A stretch of 64,000 nucleotides of DNA, taken from NCBI GenBank assembly GCA_937922675.1, contig CALAJN010000016.1:1-64000 (forward strand). Reading direction: 5' to 3'. The DNA comes from an uncultured Granulosicoccaceae bacterium. Its GTDB lineage: Bacteria; Pseudomonadota; Gammaproteobacteria; Granulosicoccales; Granulosicoccaceae. The notes under the pieces were generated by a model that did not search any database, was not told the DNA's origin, and saw nothing but the letters and a program-made list of their open reading frames with translations. The position numbers and the translations under genes are program-made. Position 1 is the stretch's first letter. The number at the start of each line of letters is the position of its first letter. Shown piece by piece: positions 40,242 through 49,207 of the stretch.

Positions 40242-41420
40242 ATGGTTGCACCTCCTGCCCAGACAAAGACAACTGATCAGCGCGCGCGACAGCTGCTCTC
40301 ACGGTGTTTTTCGCTTGCATTGACCGCCGGCGTACTCATCTGTTGTGCCACCACGACCGCGGGTCTTGCCTACCTTGCCTGGGGTCAGGAAGACAAGCCT
40401 GTGAACACGACGGCATTGGTGTCGTTGCCATTGGATCCGGTGTTGGCCCGAGCGGCAACGCAAGCTGTCAATCAAGCAACGAGCCAAACTACAAGCAAGG
40501 TCATAACCAAGGCTGCTGACCAGCTCGCCACTCGAATACAGGCCGACTCTGACGGTGCTGCGCATGATCCCTCAAAGCATCCGCACCCGGCTCTTTCAGC
40601 ACAAGCGCCTGTTGGTAGCTTCGACGACATCAAGGTAAAGGGTACGCCAGTCCCCATCGAGCCAGTGCCGAGCACCGAGCCTGCGGACGTGGTCGTCGAC
40701 TTGCCCGTGCCTGCCCCAACCCAAAAGCAAGCCTCCAGCACCGAGGATCGATTCATCGTGATGATCGATCCTGGCCACGGCGGTAGCGATCCGGGCGCCA
40801 AGGCTCCCAATGGCCTACTGGAAAAAGACATCACCCGCGACATTGCCGAACGAACACGATTGTTCTTGAGCGAGATCGAGGACATGGATGTGTTAATGAC
40901 ACGCGAGGGCGACGCAGGCCTGTCCCGCCAGCTTCGCGTCAATCGCATCAAATCCAGTGGTGCTGATCTGGTTGTGTCACTCCACTTCAACCATTTGCCG
41001 CAGTCGGATATCACACTCGTGGAGTCGTTCTACGCAAGTCGAGAAAACATTCTCGAGAGCCGTGCTCTGCAGCGTGAAGCAGGTGCGCAACTACCGACTT
41101 CCGACAATGACATTGATCTGAACTTCACTGCCGGCTCCGCCCGCCTGGCCGGCCTGATACAAAATCGGGTATACAGCGAAGTCAGCAATGGCAACTCGAC
41201 CACCATTGACGCAGGTGTCAAGCCGGATACCTTGTTTGTGCTCACACGCAGTTTCCTGCCCGGCGCTCTCGTTGAGTTGACCTGCCTGAGCAACCCACGT
41301 GAAGCTGAGCGCCTGACCACCGAGTCATACCGAAACGAGCTTTCCGCCGCACTTGCCGATGCCATCCGCAACTACCGCGCATCGCTCAAGGAGCATCCGC
41401 TCGATGCACTGGATGTGTGA
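40242..41420 (+). CDS. N-acetylmuramoyl-L-alanine amidase (Amidase_3)
   Basis: It cleaves the bond between MurNAc and the peptide stem in peptidoglycan. Residues about 20-48 form a membrane anchor or signal; a Pro/Ala/Thr-rich linker follows to about 165. The catalytic domain has the zinc ligands His in MIDPGHGGSDPG, Glu in LLEKDITRD and His in VSLHFNHLP, and the catalytic Glu in LVELTCLSN. There is no AMIN domain, unlike AmiC. About 392 aa. Confidence 0.93.
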   Translation: MVAPPAQTKTTDQRARQLLSRCFSLALTAGVLICCATTTAGLAYLAWGQEDKPVNTTALVSLPLDPVLARAATQAVNQATSQTTSKVITKAADQLATRIQADSDGAAHDPSKHPHPALSAQAPVGSFDDIKVKGTPVPIEPVPSTEPADVVVDLPVPAPTQKQASSTEDRFIVMIDPGHGGSDPGAKAPNGLLEKDITRDIAERTRLFLSEIEDMDVLMTREGDAGLSRQLRVNRIKSSGADLVVSLHFNHLPQSDITLVESFYASRENILESRALQREAGAQLPTSDNDIDLNFTAGSARLAGLIQNRVYSEVSNGNSTTIDAGVKPDTLFVLTRSFLPGALVELTCLSNPREAERLTTESYRNELSAALADAIRNYRASLKEHPLDALDV

Positions 41421-41550
41421 TTGACTGCTCACGAGTTTCGTGACGCTGTTACCAGGCTGACGGTCCGCGTTGCGCCACAATATGCACCGTCAAGCCAGAG
41501 GGCACATCAGCAATTGCGCGAATACTCGTTGAATTGCTGATTGAATTGCA

Positions 41551-41584
41551 GCCCGCTACACGACTCTCCAGCGTGGTAGCGGGC
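41551..41584 (+). terminator. Hairpin downstream of the amidase gene
   Basis: GCCCGCTAC..ACG and CGTGGTAGCGGGC form a 12-13-bp stem with one bulge around a 9-base loop. There is no clear T run behind it, so termination is likely but not certain. The surrounding 41421-41669 shows no gene; a short direct repeat (GAATTGC) lies just before the hairpin. Confidence 0.5.
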
Positions 41585-41669
41585 TAGAGCCTTCCTCTCA
41601 GAGCAAGTGGCCAGTGCATGGAGGCCCAGCAACGCGTTACTCTTGCCCGCCCGACATGAGAGATAGCAG

Positions 41670-42200
41670 GTGCCTGGCCCGGCCGACGACCCGCATCGCA
41701 TCACAGATATTGACTCCTTGACCGCACTCTATGGCTCGGTAAGCCAGCGGTCGCGCGACAAGGTGTTCCCTTCTCTACTGGAAGAGCACCGCGAATTTAT
41801 CGCGGCCGCCGGATTCTGCGTGCTGGCCAGCGCAGGGGACCACTACCTGGATTGTTCACCTCGCGGCGATGCGCCCGGCGAGGCGTTTGCGGTGCTCGAT
41901 AACACCCGTATCGCCATGCCTGACCGGCGCGGTAATAACCGTCTGGACACACTGCGGCACGTTATCGACAACCCTCAGGTTGCCGCGCTCTTCCTGGCAC
42001 ATGGCTCAGCCCAGGCCTTGCGCGTCCGTGGTCAAGCGCACATAACACTTGACCCGAAGCTACTCAGCCACTTTGCGCTGGACGCTGAGCGGCCGCGCGC
42101 GGTAATCGTCATCCATGTCAGTGCTGTCTTGCTTCAGAACACCCGCGCCATTCGACGCTCGCAACTCTGGCACTCAGCAGACAGACTGCCCTGCGATTGA
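41670..42200 (+). CDS. PPOX-type FMN-binding protein (MSMEG_1061 family)
   Basis: A 176-aa pyridoxamine-phosphate-oxidase-like split barrel starting at GTG 41670. The motifs FIAAAGFCVLASAG, YLDCSPRGDAPGEAFAVLD and MPDRRGNNRLDTLRHVIDNP match the group annotated as MSMEG_1061-type flavoproteins. The substrate is unknown; relatives bind FMN, F420 or haem. The RGDAPG and DRRGNNR segments would face the flavin phosphate. It converges with the SDR gene. Confidence 0.85.
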   Translation: MPGPADDPHRITDIDSLTALYGSVSQRSRDKVFPSLLEEHREFIAAAGFCVLASAGDHYLDCSPRGDAPGEAFAVLDNTRIAMPDRRGNNRLDTLRHVIDNPQVAALFLAHGSAQALRVRGQAHITLDPKLLSHFALDAERPRAVIVIHVSAVLLQNTRAIRRSQLWHSADRLPCD

Positions 42201-42266
42201 TCACCCGATGATCCACCCGTGATCAACCGGGAAATCCTCCAGAGATCACACTCGGAGACAACGCGC

Positions 42267-43016
42267 TCAAGAAAACACCAGTCCGCCGTTGATATCAATG
42301 TTGGTGCCTGTCATGTAGGAGGCACTACTCGCAGCGAGAAAGCACACAAGATCCGCGACCTCTTCGGACTTGCCTTCGCGCTTCAGAGGAACGATGCTAG
42401 CGACGTGCTTGCGTACTTCATCTTTTGTAAACGTGTCATGGAAGCCGGTATCTATCATCCCGGGACAGACACTGTTGACACGTATGTCAGGGCCCAATTC
42501 CTTGGCCATGCCGCGCGCCATATTCATCACGGCAGCCTTGGAGGCTGCATAGGCAATGGCGCCGGGGCCACCCCCATCACGCGCGGCCTGCGAGGCGATG
42601 GGAATGATCGCGCCACCCTTTTCTTGCAAGTGCGGCAACCCGGCTCTGACGAGGTGTAAAAATGAGGTTGCATTCAGGTCCATCACGGTCTGCCAATGCT
42701 CTGGAGTGAGTTCAGCCAGTGGCTTGCGGGCGACCAGCCCGCCCGTGACATGCACGAGGGTATCCAACGAGCCGAATGCTGCTACTGTGTCCGCAACCAG
42801 CTTGTCCACAGCAGCAGGATCAGTCATGTCGCCCTGACTGGCGAAAGCCTTGCCACCGGCGGCCTCGATCTCGTTTACTGCGCTGTCAGCGCCGGTTGAA
42901 CTTGAGTGGTAATTGATTGCCACGCTTGCCCCTGCTCGAGCCAGGCGGAGGGCACAGGCCCGCCCGATATCTCGTCCGCCACCGGTGACAATTGCAACTC
43001 GACCTGTCATGTCCAT
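42267..43016 (-). CDS. Short-chain dehydrogenase/reductase (probable keto-sugar-acid reductase)
   Basis: A 249-aa SDR starting at ATG 43016 (or 43010). It has the cofactor motif VTGGGRDIGRA, the catalytic Tyr and Lys in YAASKAA, and Ser in IPIASQAA. By sequence it is a FabG-like oxidoreductase. Its divergent GntR repressor, the KDG-type kinase and a shared operator with a TRAP transporter suggest it reduces or oxidises a uronate intermediate, for instance 4-deoxy-5-hexulose uronate in alginate catabolism. That substrate is inference. Confidence 0.88.
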   Translation of the reverse strand: MDMTGRVAIVTGGGRDIGRACALRLARAGASVAINYHSSSTGADSAVNEIEAAGGKAFASQGDMTDPAAVDKLVADTVAAFGSLDTLVHVTGGLVARKPLAELTPEHWQTVMDLNATSFLHLVRAGLPHLQEKGGAIIPIASQAARDGGGPGAIAYAASKAAVMNMARGMAKELGPDIRVNSVCPGMIDTGFHDTFTKDEVRKHVASIVPLKREGKSEEVADLVCFLAASSASYMTGTNIDINGGLVFS

Positions 43017-43061
43017 CACACACGTCCTGTTCAAAGTTCGGGGTGTTCGGAACGACACCCA

Positions 43062-43090
43062 TTCTGGTATGGTAGTGTACCAGCTAATAT
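43062..43090. promoter_or_regulatory. Divergent promoter with TGGTA-N3-TACCA operator
   Basis: A perfect 13-bp palindrome (TGGTA GTG TACCA, 43070-43082) lies between a possible -35 (TTCTGG, 43062) and a -10 (TAATAT, 43085-43090) of the rightward gntR promoter. It also overlaps a possible leftward promoter for the SDR gene. TGGTA-type palindromes are typical of GntR/FCD regulators such as UxuR-like proteins. The same motif occurs before dctP. Confidence 0.7.
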
Positions 43091-43175
43091 TTCCAAAGAG
43101 CATCCTGCCGTCTCTCTCACTGCCTTGGCGATGGGCACAACTGCCGCGAAAGCGGTTGCGCAACGCCCCTGATTC

Positions 43176-43883
43176 ATGAGCCCCTCTGTTATGAGCGCGA
43201 CATCAGCGCCCTCTGAAGTCGAGGCACGCCGCACAACTGCCGACACGGTGTTCAACGCGCTGCGTGAAGACATAACAAAGATGCGTCTGTGCCCTGGCAC
43301 TCGCTTGTCTGAGGCTGAGGTCGCCAAGCAATACGATATTTCGCGCCAGCCAGTACGAGAAGCCTTTATCCGTCTCGACAACCTGCGTCTCTTGCAGATC
43401 CGACCTCAGCGAGCCACTGTTGTGCGTCCAATCTCTCGCGAGGGAATCAAACGAGCGCGATTTGTACGCCTGTCTGTGGAATTGGAAGTTGCGCGCCTCG
43501 CCTGTGAGCAATATGACGGCTCAGCCGACGCCACGCTTCATCAGCAGCTTGAACTGCAGCAGGCAAGCCTTGAAAAAGCCGATATGACAGCGTTCACCCA
43601 GCTGGACTACAGCTTTCACAATCAACTGTGTCTGGCCGCCGAACGTCCTCATGCCATGAAGGTGATCAGCGACTGCAAGGCCACCACAGACCGGCTCTGT
43701 ATTCCATCGGCTGTCTATGCCAAACGGACGCCGGAAGTGCTCGAGGATCACCGAGAGATTGTTGATCGGCTGGTGGCACGGGACCTGGACGGCCTGCTAG
43801 CCATAACGCGCGAGCATTTGGGACGGCTGGATGAGTCGCTGGATGCCTTTCAGCTTGAACACTCGGAATACTTTGAGGACTGA
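43176..43883 (+). CDS. GntR-family (FadR/FCD subfamily) transcriptional regulator
   Basis: A 235-aa repressor. Residues about 20-85 form the winged helix-turn-helix (LSEAEVAKQYDISRQPVREA). The rest is an FCD ligand-binding domain whose metal-site residues are visible (Asp and His in LDYSFHNQL, His in EDHREIVDRL, His in TREHLGRL). FCD domains bind sugar acids or organic acids. The first base of the kinase start shares the last base of its stop. It is divergent from the SDR gene and presumably binds the palindromes at 43070 and 57691. Confidence 0.92.
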   Translation: MSPSVMSATSAPSEVEARRTTADTVFNALREDITKMRLCPGTRLSEAEVAKQYDISRQPVREAFIRLDNLRLLQIRPQRATVVRPISREGIKRARFVRLSVELEVARLACEQYDGSADATLHQQLELQQASLEKADMTAFTQLDYSFHNQLCLAAERPHAMKVISDCKATTDRLCIPSAVYAKRTPEVLEDHREIVDRLVARDLDGLLAITREHLGRLDESLDAFQLEHSEYFED

Positions 43884-44806
43884 TGCAGACCCGAGCACTC
43901 GATCTGCTCTGCCTTGGTGAGCCGCTGTACGAGTTCAACCAGGAACCTGACGGTAGGTATATCGGCGGGCATGGCGGGGATACCTCCAATTGCGCCATCG
44001 CTGCCGCTCGCTGCGGTGCTCAAAGCGGCATGCTGACACATCTCGGAGATGACCAGTTTGGTCAAAGCTTCCTGAAGCTGTGGAAACACGAGGGCGTAGA
44101 CACCCGGTGGGTTCAATCCCGACAGGGTCAGGAGACCGGCGTCTACTTTGTGACCCACGATGAAACCGGCCACCACTTCAGCTACCGCAGGCGACATTCG
44201 GCTGCGGCATTGATGAGCGCTGAAGATGTCCCGGAGAGAGCTATCGCCGACGCGCACGTGCTGCATGTCTCAGGCATCAGCCTCGCGATTTCCTCCAGTG
44301 CCGCTGATGCGGTGTTCGCGGCGATCGAGCACGCAAAAAACCAAGGCACGCGTGTCTCATTTGATACCAATCTGAGACTTGCTCTTGCTCCACTGGCGCG
44401 CTCTCGAGCCTTGTTTTTGGACGTCGCGCGACAGTGTGACTTGCTACTCCCCGGCCTCGAAGATGCCCGGGCATTAACCGGCCTCGACAACGAAGAGGCC
44501 ATCGTCGACTACTTTCTCGCTGCTGGCTGCCCACTCATCGCGATGACGCTTGGCTCACGCGGTGTATTGGTGGCCACACCGCAAGAGCGCTTTACCGTAG
44601 ACGCATTTTCTGTCAATGCCATTGATGCTACAGGCGCTGGTGACACGTTTGACGGGGCATTTCTGTCGCAGTGGGTCAAGGGCGCAGACCCGCGCACTGC
44701 AGCAGAGTTTGCAAACGCAGCAGCAGCCCTGTCAACGACAAGCCGAGGCGCCATCGCCGCCATGCCTGAATTCACGGAAGTGGAAGAACTGTTGCGTTCA
44801 GCGTAG
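43883..44806 (+). CDS. kdgK: PfkB-family sugar kinase, probably 2-keto-3-deoxygluconate kinase
   Basis: A 307-aa kinase. The PfkB signatures are present: GGHGGDTSNCAIAAARCG near the N-terminus and the catalytic DATGAGDTFDGAF near the C-terminus. The motif HHFSYRRRHSAA is the kind used by KDG kinases to hold the carboxylated sugar. It phosphorylates KDG to KDPG, which would feed the Entner-Doudoroff aldolase. ATG overlaps the regulator stop (TGATG), so the two are one transcript. Confidence 0.86.
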   Translation: MQTRALDLLCLGEPLYEFNQEPDGRYIGGHGGDTSNCAIAAARCGAQSGMLTHLGDDQFGQSFLKLWKHEGVDTRWVQSRQGQETGVYFVTHDETGHHFSYRRRHSAAALMSAEDVPERAIADAHVLHVSGISLAISSSAADAVFAAIEHAKNQGTRVSFDTNLRLALAPLARSRALFLDVARQCDLLLPGLEDARALTGLDNEEAIVDYFLAAGCPLIAMTLGSRGVLVATPQERFTVDAFSVNAIDATGAGDTFDGAFLSQWVKGADPRTAAEFANAAAALSTTSRGAIAAMPEFTEVEELLRSA

Positions 44807-44849
44807 AGCCAGGGCAAGCAGCAAGGCACGCTGAGCGTGCCCCCACAGA

Positions 44850-45332
44850 TTACTTCTTGTTGCGACGTCGCATCCGTTCCTGAACAGCTTCGTGGCCGGA
44901 TTGCCCCACGCCCCAAGTCAACGAAAGTGAGGACTGCTCCACACGCTCACCAACACAATCGCTCTCTGGCAAACGGATCTGTCGAGCATGAAATTGCACT
45001 CGTAGAAGCCCTGCGATCAAGGTTTCTACTGAACGATGTCGTGCAACATAATTCTGTCGGTTGCGGTGCACTCGCAGCCGCCCAAACTCTCGATCCAGCA
45101 GTCTGCGCACTTGCAGCCGCAAGTTGTTTACAACCGCTGGCTCAAGACACGCGAGGAGGTGGTCAAGGTTGTTGATCTCTACCGAGGCCTCGTAGCTGAG
45201 CGATTGCCTCATGGACAACAATTCTGCGGTGGTACGCGGTGCCATGCTCCTGCCACTTAACACTCTTGGCGAGCGGTAAGCGGCAAGGTCAACAATCGAG
45301 GCTGACTGCTGATTGCTCGTGGACGAGGGCAT
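44850..45332 (-). CDS. Hypothetical protein, 160 aa
   Basis: Unrecognised. Starts at ATG 45332. The N-terminus is Ser-rich; the middle (DHLLACLEPAVVNNLRLQVR) looks helical; the C-terminus ends in a basic run (MRRRNKK). Overall it is Arg-rich and soluble, with no signal or membrane segment. It converges with kdgK and lies behind the first phosphoribosyltransferase on the same strand. Codon use resembles the neighbours, which is the main support. Confidence 0.5.
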   Translation of the reverse strand: MPSSTSNQQSASIVDLAAYRSPRVLSGRSMAPRTTAELLSMRQSLSYEASVEINNLDHLLACLEPAVVNNLRLQVRRLLDREFGRLRVHRNRQNYVARHRSVETLIAGLLRVQFHARQIRLPESDCVGERVEQSSLSLTWGVGQSGHEAVQERMRRRNKK

Positions 45333-45465
45333 CAAAACTCCGTAGGACTGGGCGTTCGATCAACTGCAAACCCAAGCGTTCGCAGCGAAGAGCTCGCATG
45401 GTACCGAGAGTCTATCGCGGGCGGGATTACCGAACCGCTAAAACGTGACCGAGCACGACTCACTG

Positions 45466-46059
45466 TCACAATCTTTCGTCTTGCAACAGGCCTTCGCTCA
45501 GTTGAGCGGTGCGTAGAATCGCTGATAAACGTGGCCGATGCCTGGAGATCTCCTCGGCGCTCAAACCTTCGAGTGAGTGTGGGAACTTGATCCACTCGTC
45601 AGTCTCGTGCAGGAAATAGTCAGGCACCCGTTCAGTCTGCCGACGCGAGGGCTTGTAATAGGGAACAGCCACTCGCACGTCTTCGGGCATGTTGCGCCGC
45701 GTTAATTTAGCGAGCTTGTCGATGATGGCCTGCACGCTGCGCCCGGTGTCAAAGACATCGTCAACGATAAGCAGTCGATCAGTCGCCGAAATTTTCTTCA
45801 CGAGGTAGGACAGGTTATACACCTCTACTTCGCTGGCTTGACGATCAATATCGTGGTACGACGCGGTCCGCACGGTTATGTGATCAGCACTCACCCCGCG
45901 ATAGGCAAGCAACTCCTGAACAGCGACGCCCACCGGTGCCCCACCACGCCAGACAGCCACGATAAAGCTTGGGCGAAACCCGGATCGGTACACGTCGGCT
46001 GCGAGTTTGAAAGAGTCTTCCAGTAGTGCCTGCGCATCCAGATAGATTTTGTCCGCCAT
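45466..46059 (-). CDS. Phosphoribosyltransferase-family protein (first paralogue)
   Basis: About 197 aa from ATG 46059. It has a type I PRTase fold with the PRPP-binding loop LLIVDDVFDTGRS and an N-terminal helix-strand pattern (FIVAVWRGGAPVGVAVQELL) like hypoxanthine or xanthine PRTases. The hood residues differ from Hpt/Gpt, so the base is not predictable. It is divergent from a paralogue 62 bases away; both end in a similar extension (LEGLSAEEISRHRP versus LDGLSEDEISAHKP). Confidence 0.88.
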   Translation of the reverse strand: MADKIYLDAQALLEDSFKLAADVYRSGFRPSFIVAVWRGGAPVGVAVQELLAYRGVSADHITVRTASYHDIDRQASEVEVYNLSYLVKKISATDRLLIVDDVFDTGRSVQAIIDKLAKLTRRNMPEDVRVAVPYYKPSRRQTERVPDYFLHETDEWIKFPHSLEGLSAEEISRHRPRLSAILRTAQLSEGLLQDERL

Positions 46060-46121
46060 CCCGCCATCATACGGGGCAAGCACCCGCGATTCGTTACAAT
46101 CCACCACCAACCAACAGCAAC

Positions 46122-46757
46122 ATGGCTTGCTGCGACCCAGATTTGCCCACGCCCGAAGAGAGCCTCGTGACTGCGCCGGTCCAAAAACGTTTCATCACCG
46201 AGTCCGAGCTGCTTGAGGACGCCTTCAGGCTCGGCGTCAGCATTGCGAATTCAGGCTTCAGGCCCAATACGATCGTGGGTCTGTGGCGTGGCGGCAGCAC
46301 CGTCGGGATCTACGTACAGGAATGCCTGCAAACCCTCGGGATCCTGACAGATCACATCGCCATCCGTACGTCTTACCGCGGCTTGGCAAGCTATGAGCAG
46401 ATGATCGACAACCCGGAGCGCGAGATCCGCATTCACGGGACCCAATATCTACTGGAGACCCTCAAGCACGACAGCGGGCTGTTGATTGTCGACGACGTCT
46501 ATGCTTCCGGTCTGACGATGGAGGCTGTGATCAAAAGGCTGACGAAGAGACTCAAGCGCAACACGCCGCACGATATTCGAACTGCTGCTGTATGGCACAA
46601 ACCTGCTCGTAACCGAACCGGGTCCAGACCCGACTACCACGTCCATGAAAGTGAGCAATGGCTGGTCATGCCGTATGAGCTGGACGGCCTGAGCGAGGAC
46701 GAGATCTCTGCCCACAAACCCTGGCTCGACCCGATCCTGGCCAGTATCAAGCATTGA
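46122..46757 (+). CDS. Phosphoribosyltransferase-family protein (second paralogue)
   Basis: About 211 aa from ATG 46122. It is homologous along its length to the divergent gene (NTIVGLWRGGSTVGIYVQE, RTSYRGLASYE). The PRPP loop reads LLIVDDVYASGLT: the Asp-Thr of a standard loop is Ala-Ser here, so the pair differs at the core of the active site. A Cys pair is at the N-terminus (ACCDPD). It is followed after 1 base by the DUF368 transporter. Confidence 0.87.
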   Translation: MACCDPDLPTPEESLVTAPVQKRFITESELLEDAFRLGVSIANSGFRPNTIVGLWRGGSTVGIYVQECLQTLGILTDHIAIRTSYRGLASYEQMIDNPEREIRIHGTQYLLETLKHDSGLLIVDDVYASGLTMEAVIKRLTKRLKRNTPHDIRTAAVWHKPARNRTGSRPDYHVHESEQWLVMPYELDGLSEDEISAHKPWLDPILASIKH

Positions 46758-46758
46758 C

Positions 46759-47661
46759 ATGAACGCTGACTTCACACTGTTTCTCAAAGGCGTTGCCATG
46801 GGCGCTGCCAACGTGATCCCGGGAGTCTCCGGCGGCACCATCGCCTTGGTCACTGGTATTTATCAACGTCTGATATCGGCCTTGGGCAGTATCGGCCCCA
46901 CCAGTGGTCGGCAATTGCTGAGCGGCGATTTGCGCGGGTTTCTGACGGCGATTGATGCGCGCTGGCTCACCGTGCTCATGCTGGGTGTGGCAGCCAGTAT
47001 CTTGACTCTTGCCAAGCTTTTCGACTGGCTACTGGTAGCCCACGAGAAATTGACCATGGCCTTCTTTTTTGGTCTCATACTCGCGTCGATTGTGTACGTG
47101 GCACAACAGGTGACACGCTGGAGCTCAAGCGCATGGACGTCACTGGCGCTTGGCGTCGGTATCGCACTGGCTATCGCCCTGCTCAGCCCTGGCAGCGAAA
47201 ACGCCGCTCCCTGGTATGTGTTCATGTGCGGCGTTCTCGCTATTGCAAGTATGATTCTGCCTGGGCTCTCAGGTTCGTTTGTACTGATTCTGATGGGCAA
47301 CTACGCACTGGTACTCGGCTCTATCTCTCGGCTGGACCTCGGCGTCCTGATTCCACTCGCTGTTGGTTGCGGTATAGGTCTCGTTGCCTTTTCACACATT
47401 CTGAAGTGGATATTCGAGCGCTATGCCGATGCCACGCTTGCTTTGATGACAGGCTTCGTGGTGGGCTCACTCGCCATTATCTGGCCGTGGAAGCACACGC
47501 TGACCAATGCGATTCAACGAGGCGACGGCGAGGTAAAGACCGTGGTGACAGGCTACGAATGGTATCTGCCCGGACTGAATACCACGACAGCGTTGGCCAT
47601 CCTGCTGGCGATACTGGGCGCAGCGCTGATTATTCTCATGGAGCGCGTGGCACGAGACTGA
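46759..47661 (+). CDS. DUF368 polyprenyl-phosphate transporter
   Basis: A 300-aa inner-membrane protein with about eight hydrophobic segments and two re-entrant-like motifs, MGAANVIPGVSGGTIALVTG and ASMILPGLSGSFVLILMG. This duplicated PG-S-G pattern defines the DUF368 family, recently shown to recycle undecaprenyl phosphate across the membrane. A role in envelope carrier recycling is therefore likely. It begins directly after the second PRTase and overlaps the convergent MFS gene by 26 bases. Confidence 0.9.
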   Translation: MNADFTLFLKGVAMGAANVIPGVSGGTIALVTGIYQRLISALGSIGPTSGRQLLSGDLRGFLTAIDARWLTVLMLGVAASILTLAKLFDWLLVAHEKLTMAFFFGLILASIVYVAQQVTRWSSSAWTSLALGVGIALAIALLSPGSENAAPWYVFMCGVLAIASMILPGLSGSFVLILMGNYALVLGSISRLDLGVLIPLAVGCGIGLVAFSHILKWIFERYADATLALMTGFVVGSLAIIWPWKHTLTNAIQRGDGEVKTVVTGYEWYLPGLNTTTALAILLAILGAALIILMERVARD

Positions 47662-48895
47662 GCGAGTAACGCCACAAGGTATACAGGCCTGCTGCCAGTA
47701 AAAAGGTCAACCAGGTCAACGGGGCCGACGTGCCGTTGTGCAGCAAACTGACCGCAACCGCTGCCAGACCGGCCATTGTTTGCTCGATACCCGAAAGCAA
47801 GGCTGAGGCAGTACCGGACCCTTCTTTGACTGAGCGCAGTGCACGACTTGGGGCGGATGAGAAAACGCAGCCCATACCAAACGTCATGATCATGTAACTA
47901 CAGGTCAACCGAACGGATGTCTCAAGGCCTGAGAGCACCACCAGGCACAAAGCAGCAGCGCCGGCCACTATGATCAAAACGCCAGCGCTCAACAGACGCT
48001 CGCTGGGCCAGGACCCTGCCACACGCGAGGCAAGCAGACTTCCAAAGAAAAACGCGACAACAATAGCGGCTTGATACCAACCGAAACGATCGGGCGACAC
48101 ACCGTGGTTTTCAATGAACACAAAAGGCGCACCGGTCACAAACACGAAAATAAGGCCCAGGGCAATGCCCAACATCATTGAGTGGATGACGAACTCGGCG
48201 TTATGAAGCAAGCGCAGATAGCCTGAGAGGATACGGCGCGGTTGCAGCGCCAGAGGGTCCGGTGTTGTCGACTCAGGCAGGTAGCGCAACACGATCCCAA
48301 AGGACAAAACAGCCATCGCGGCGATCACAAAGAAATTGCTTTGCCAGCCCAGATTAACGTGCAGGTAGCCGCCCAGGATGGGGGCGATTGCAGGCGTTAC
48401 AGCGATGACCATGCCGAGCAAGGCCAAGGCACGCATCTGCTCGGTTTCATCATAGAGGTCCTTGATGACCGCCAGACCGATGACCGCCTCTGCAGCTGCA
48501 GCGGTGCCGAGTAGAACACGCGCAATAATCAGCTGATCGATGGACTGTGCAAACGCGCAGGCGACACACAGAATCGCGACGGCAACCAAGGATGAGAGCA
48601 AGACCGGTTTACGACCAAAGCGATCCGAGAGCGGACCATGAATCAGCTGCGCCAGGCCAAAGGCGAGCAGGTTCAGACTGATGGTCAATTGGACACGCGT
48701 GGCATCTGTCTCGAACCACCTGGCGAGGTCCGGCAGGCTGGGCGAGTACATGTCTGTGGACATGATGCTCGTGCTCGATGCGAGCACGATGATACCGACC
48801 ACCAGCCGAATCGATGCCGGATTCACCGAGGCTTGTTCGGCTGACGGATGTCGAGCAGGCGGCCGCACCGAGGTCGGGCCGTACGAGTCCTTCAT
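47636..48895 (-). CDS. Bcr/CflA-family MFS drug exporter
   Basis: A 419-aa transporter with twelve hydrophobic segments. The Bcr/CflA group is recognised from SIMSTDMYSPSLPDLARWFE in helix 1 and the MFS loop motif LIHGPLSDRFGRKPVLL. It exports antibiotics or metabolites such as bicyclomycin or sulfonamide-like drugs; the actual substrate is unknown. The roughly 30-residue N-terminal tail is long for the group, so the start may be further in. Confidence 0.88.
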   Translation of the reverse strand: MKDSYGPTSVRPPARHPSAEQASVNPASIRLVVGIIVLASSTSIMSTDMYSPSLPDLARWFETDATRVQLTISLNLLAFGLAQLIHGPLSDRFGRKPVLLSSLVAVAILCVACAFAQSIDQLIIARVLLGTAAAAEAVIGLAVIKDLYDETEQMRALALLGMVIAVTPAIAPILGGYLHVNLGWQSNFFVIAAMAVLSFGIVLRYLPESTTPDPLALQPRRILSGYLRLLHNAEFVIHSMMLGIALGLIFVFVTGAPFVFIENHGVSPDRFGWYQAAIVVAFFFGSLLASRVAGSWPSERLLSAGVLIIVAGAAALCLVVLSGLETSVRLTCSYMIMTFGMGCVFSSAPSRALRSVKEGSGTASALLSGIEQTMAGLAAVAVSLLHNGTSAPLTWLTFLLAAGLYTLWRYSLSLVPRAP

Positions 48896-49207
48896 CCCGG
48901 TGCCTCTGTGGTGCGGCGCGCCAGCTTACATCGACAAACGCTCCACTGTCCGAAATTACATCGACAGTGCCTTGTCGATAACTACATGCGTCCAGGCACC
49001 TTCCGGCGCCTCACTGATCACCAGTGACCGCACCCCCGCCGACCGGACCGATTTCTGCGATGACACCGCCATCGACCAAAACATCAGCCTCGTAAGTTCG
49101 GTCAGCGGTCACCATCGTGGCGCCATTGATAACAATAGTCATCGACTATTTACTCACGTTGGTCTGATCACAATTCAGTAAGTCCAGCAACTACTGACGC
49201 ACTTGGC
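48896..49207. other. Intergenic region with no recognisable gene
   Basis: About 310 bases between the MFS exporter and the M20 hydrolase. A rightward frame crosses it, but it begins inside the MFS gene and shows no domain. There is a short imperfect repeat (ATTACATCGACA and AACTACATG around 48956-48987). Promoters for the leftward exporter should lie here, but I see no strong consensus. Confidence 0.5.

Noticed and set aside
48681-49181. Rightward open frame across the intergenic region after the MFS gene
   Set aside because: It begins antisense to the MFS gene and shows no domain, signal or ribosome-binding site.
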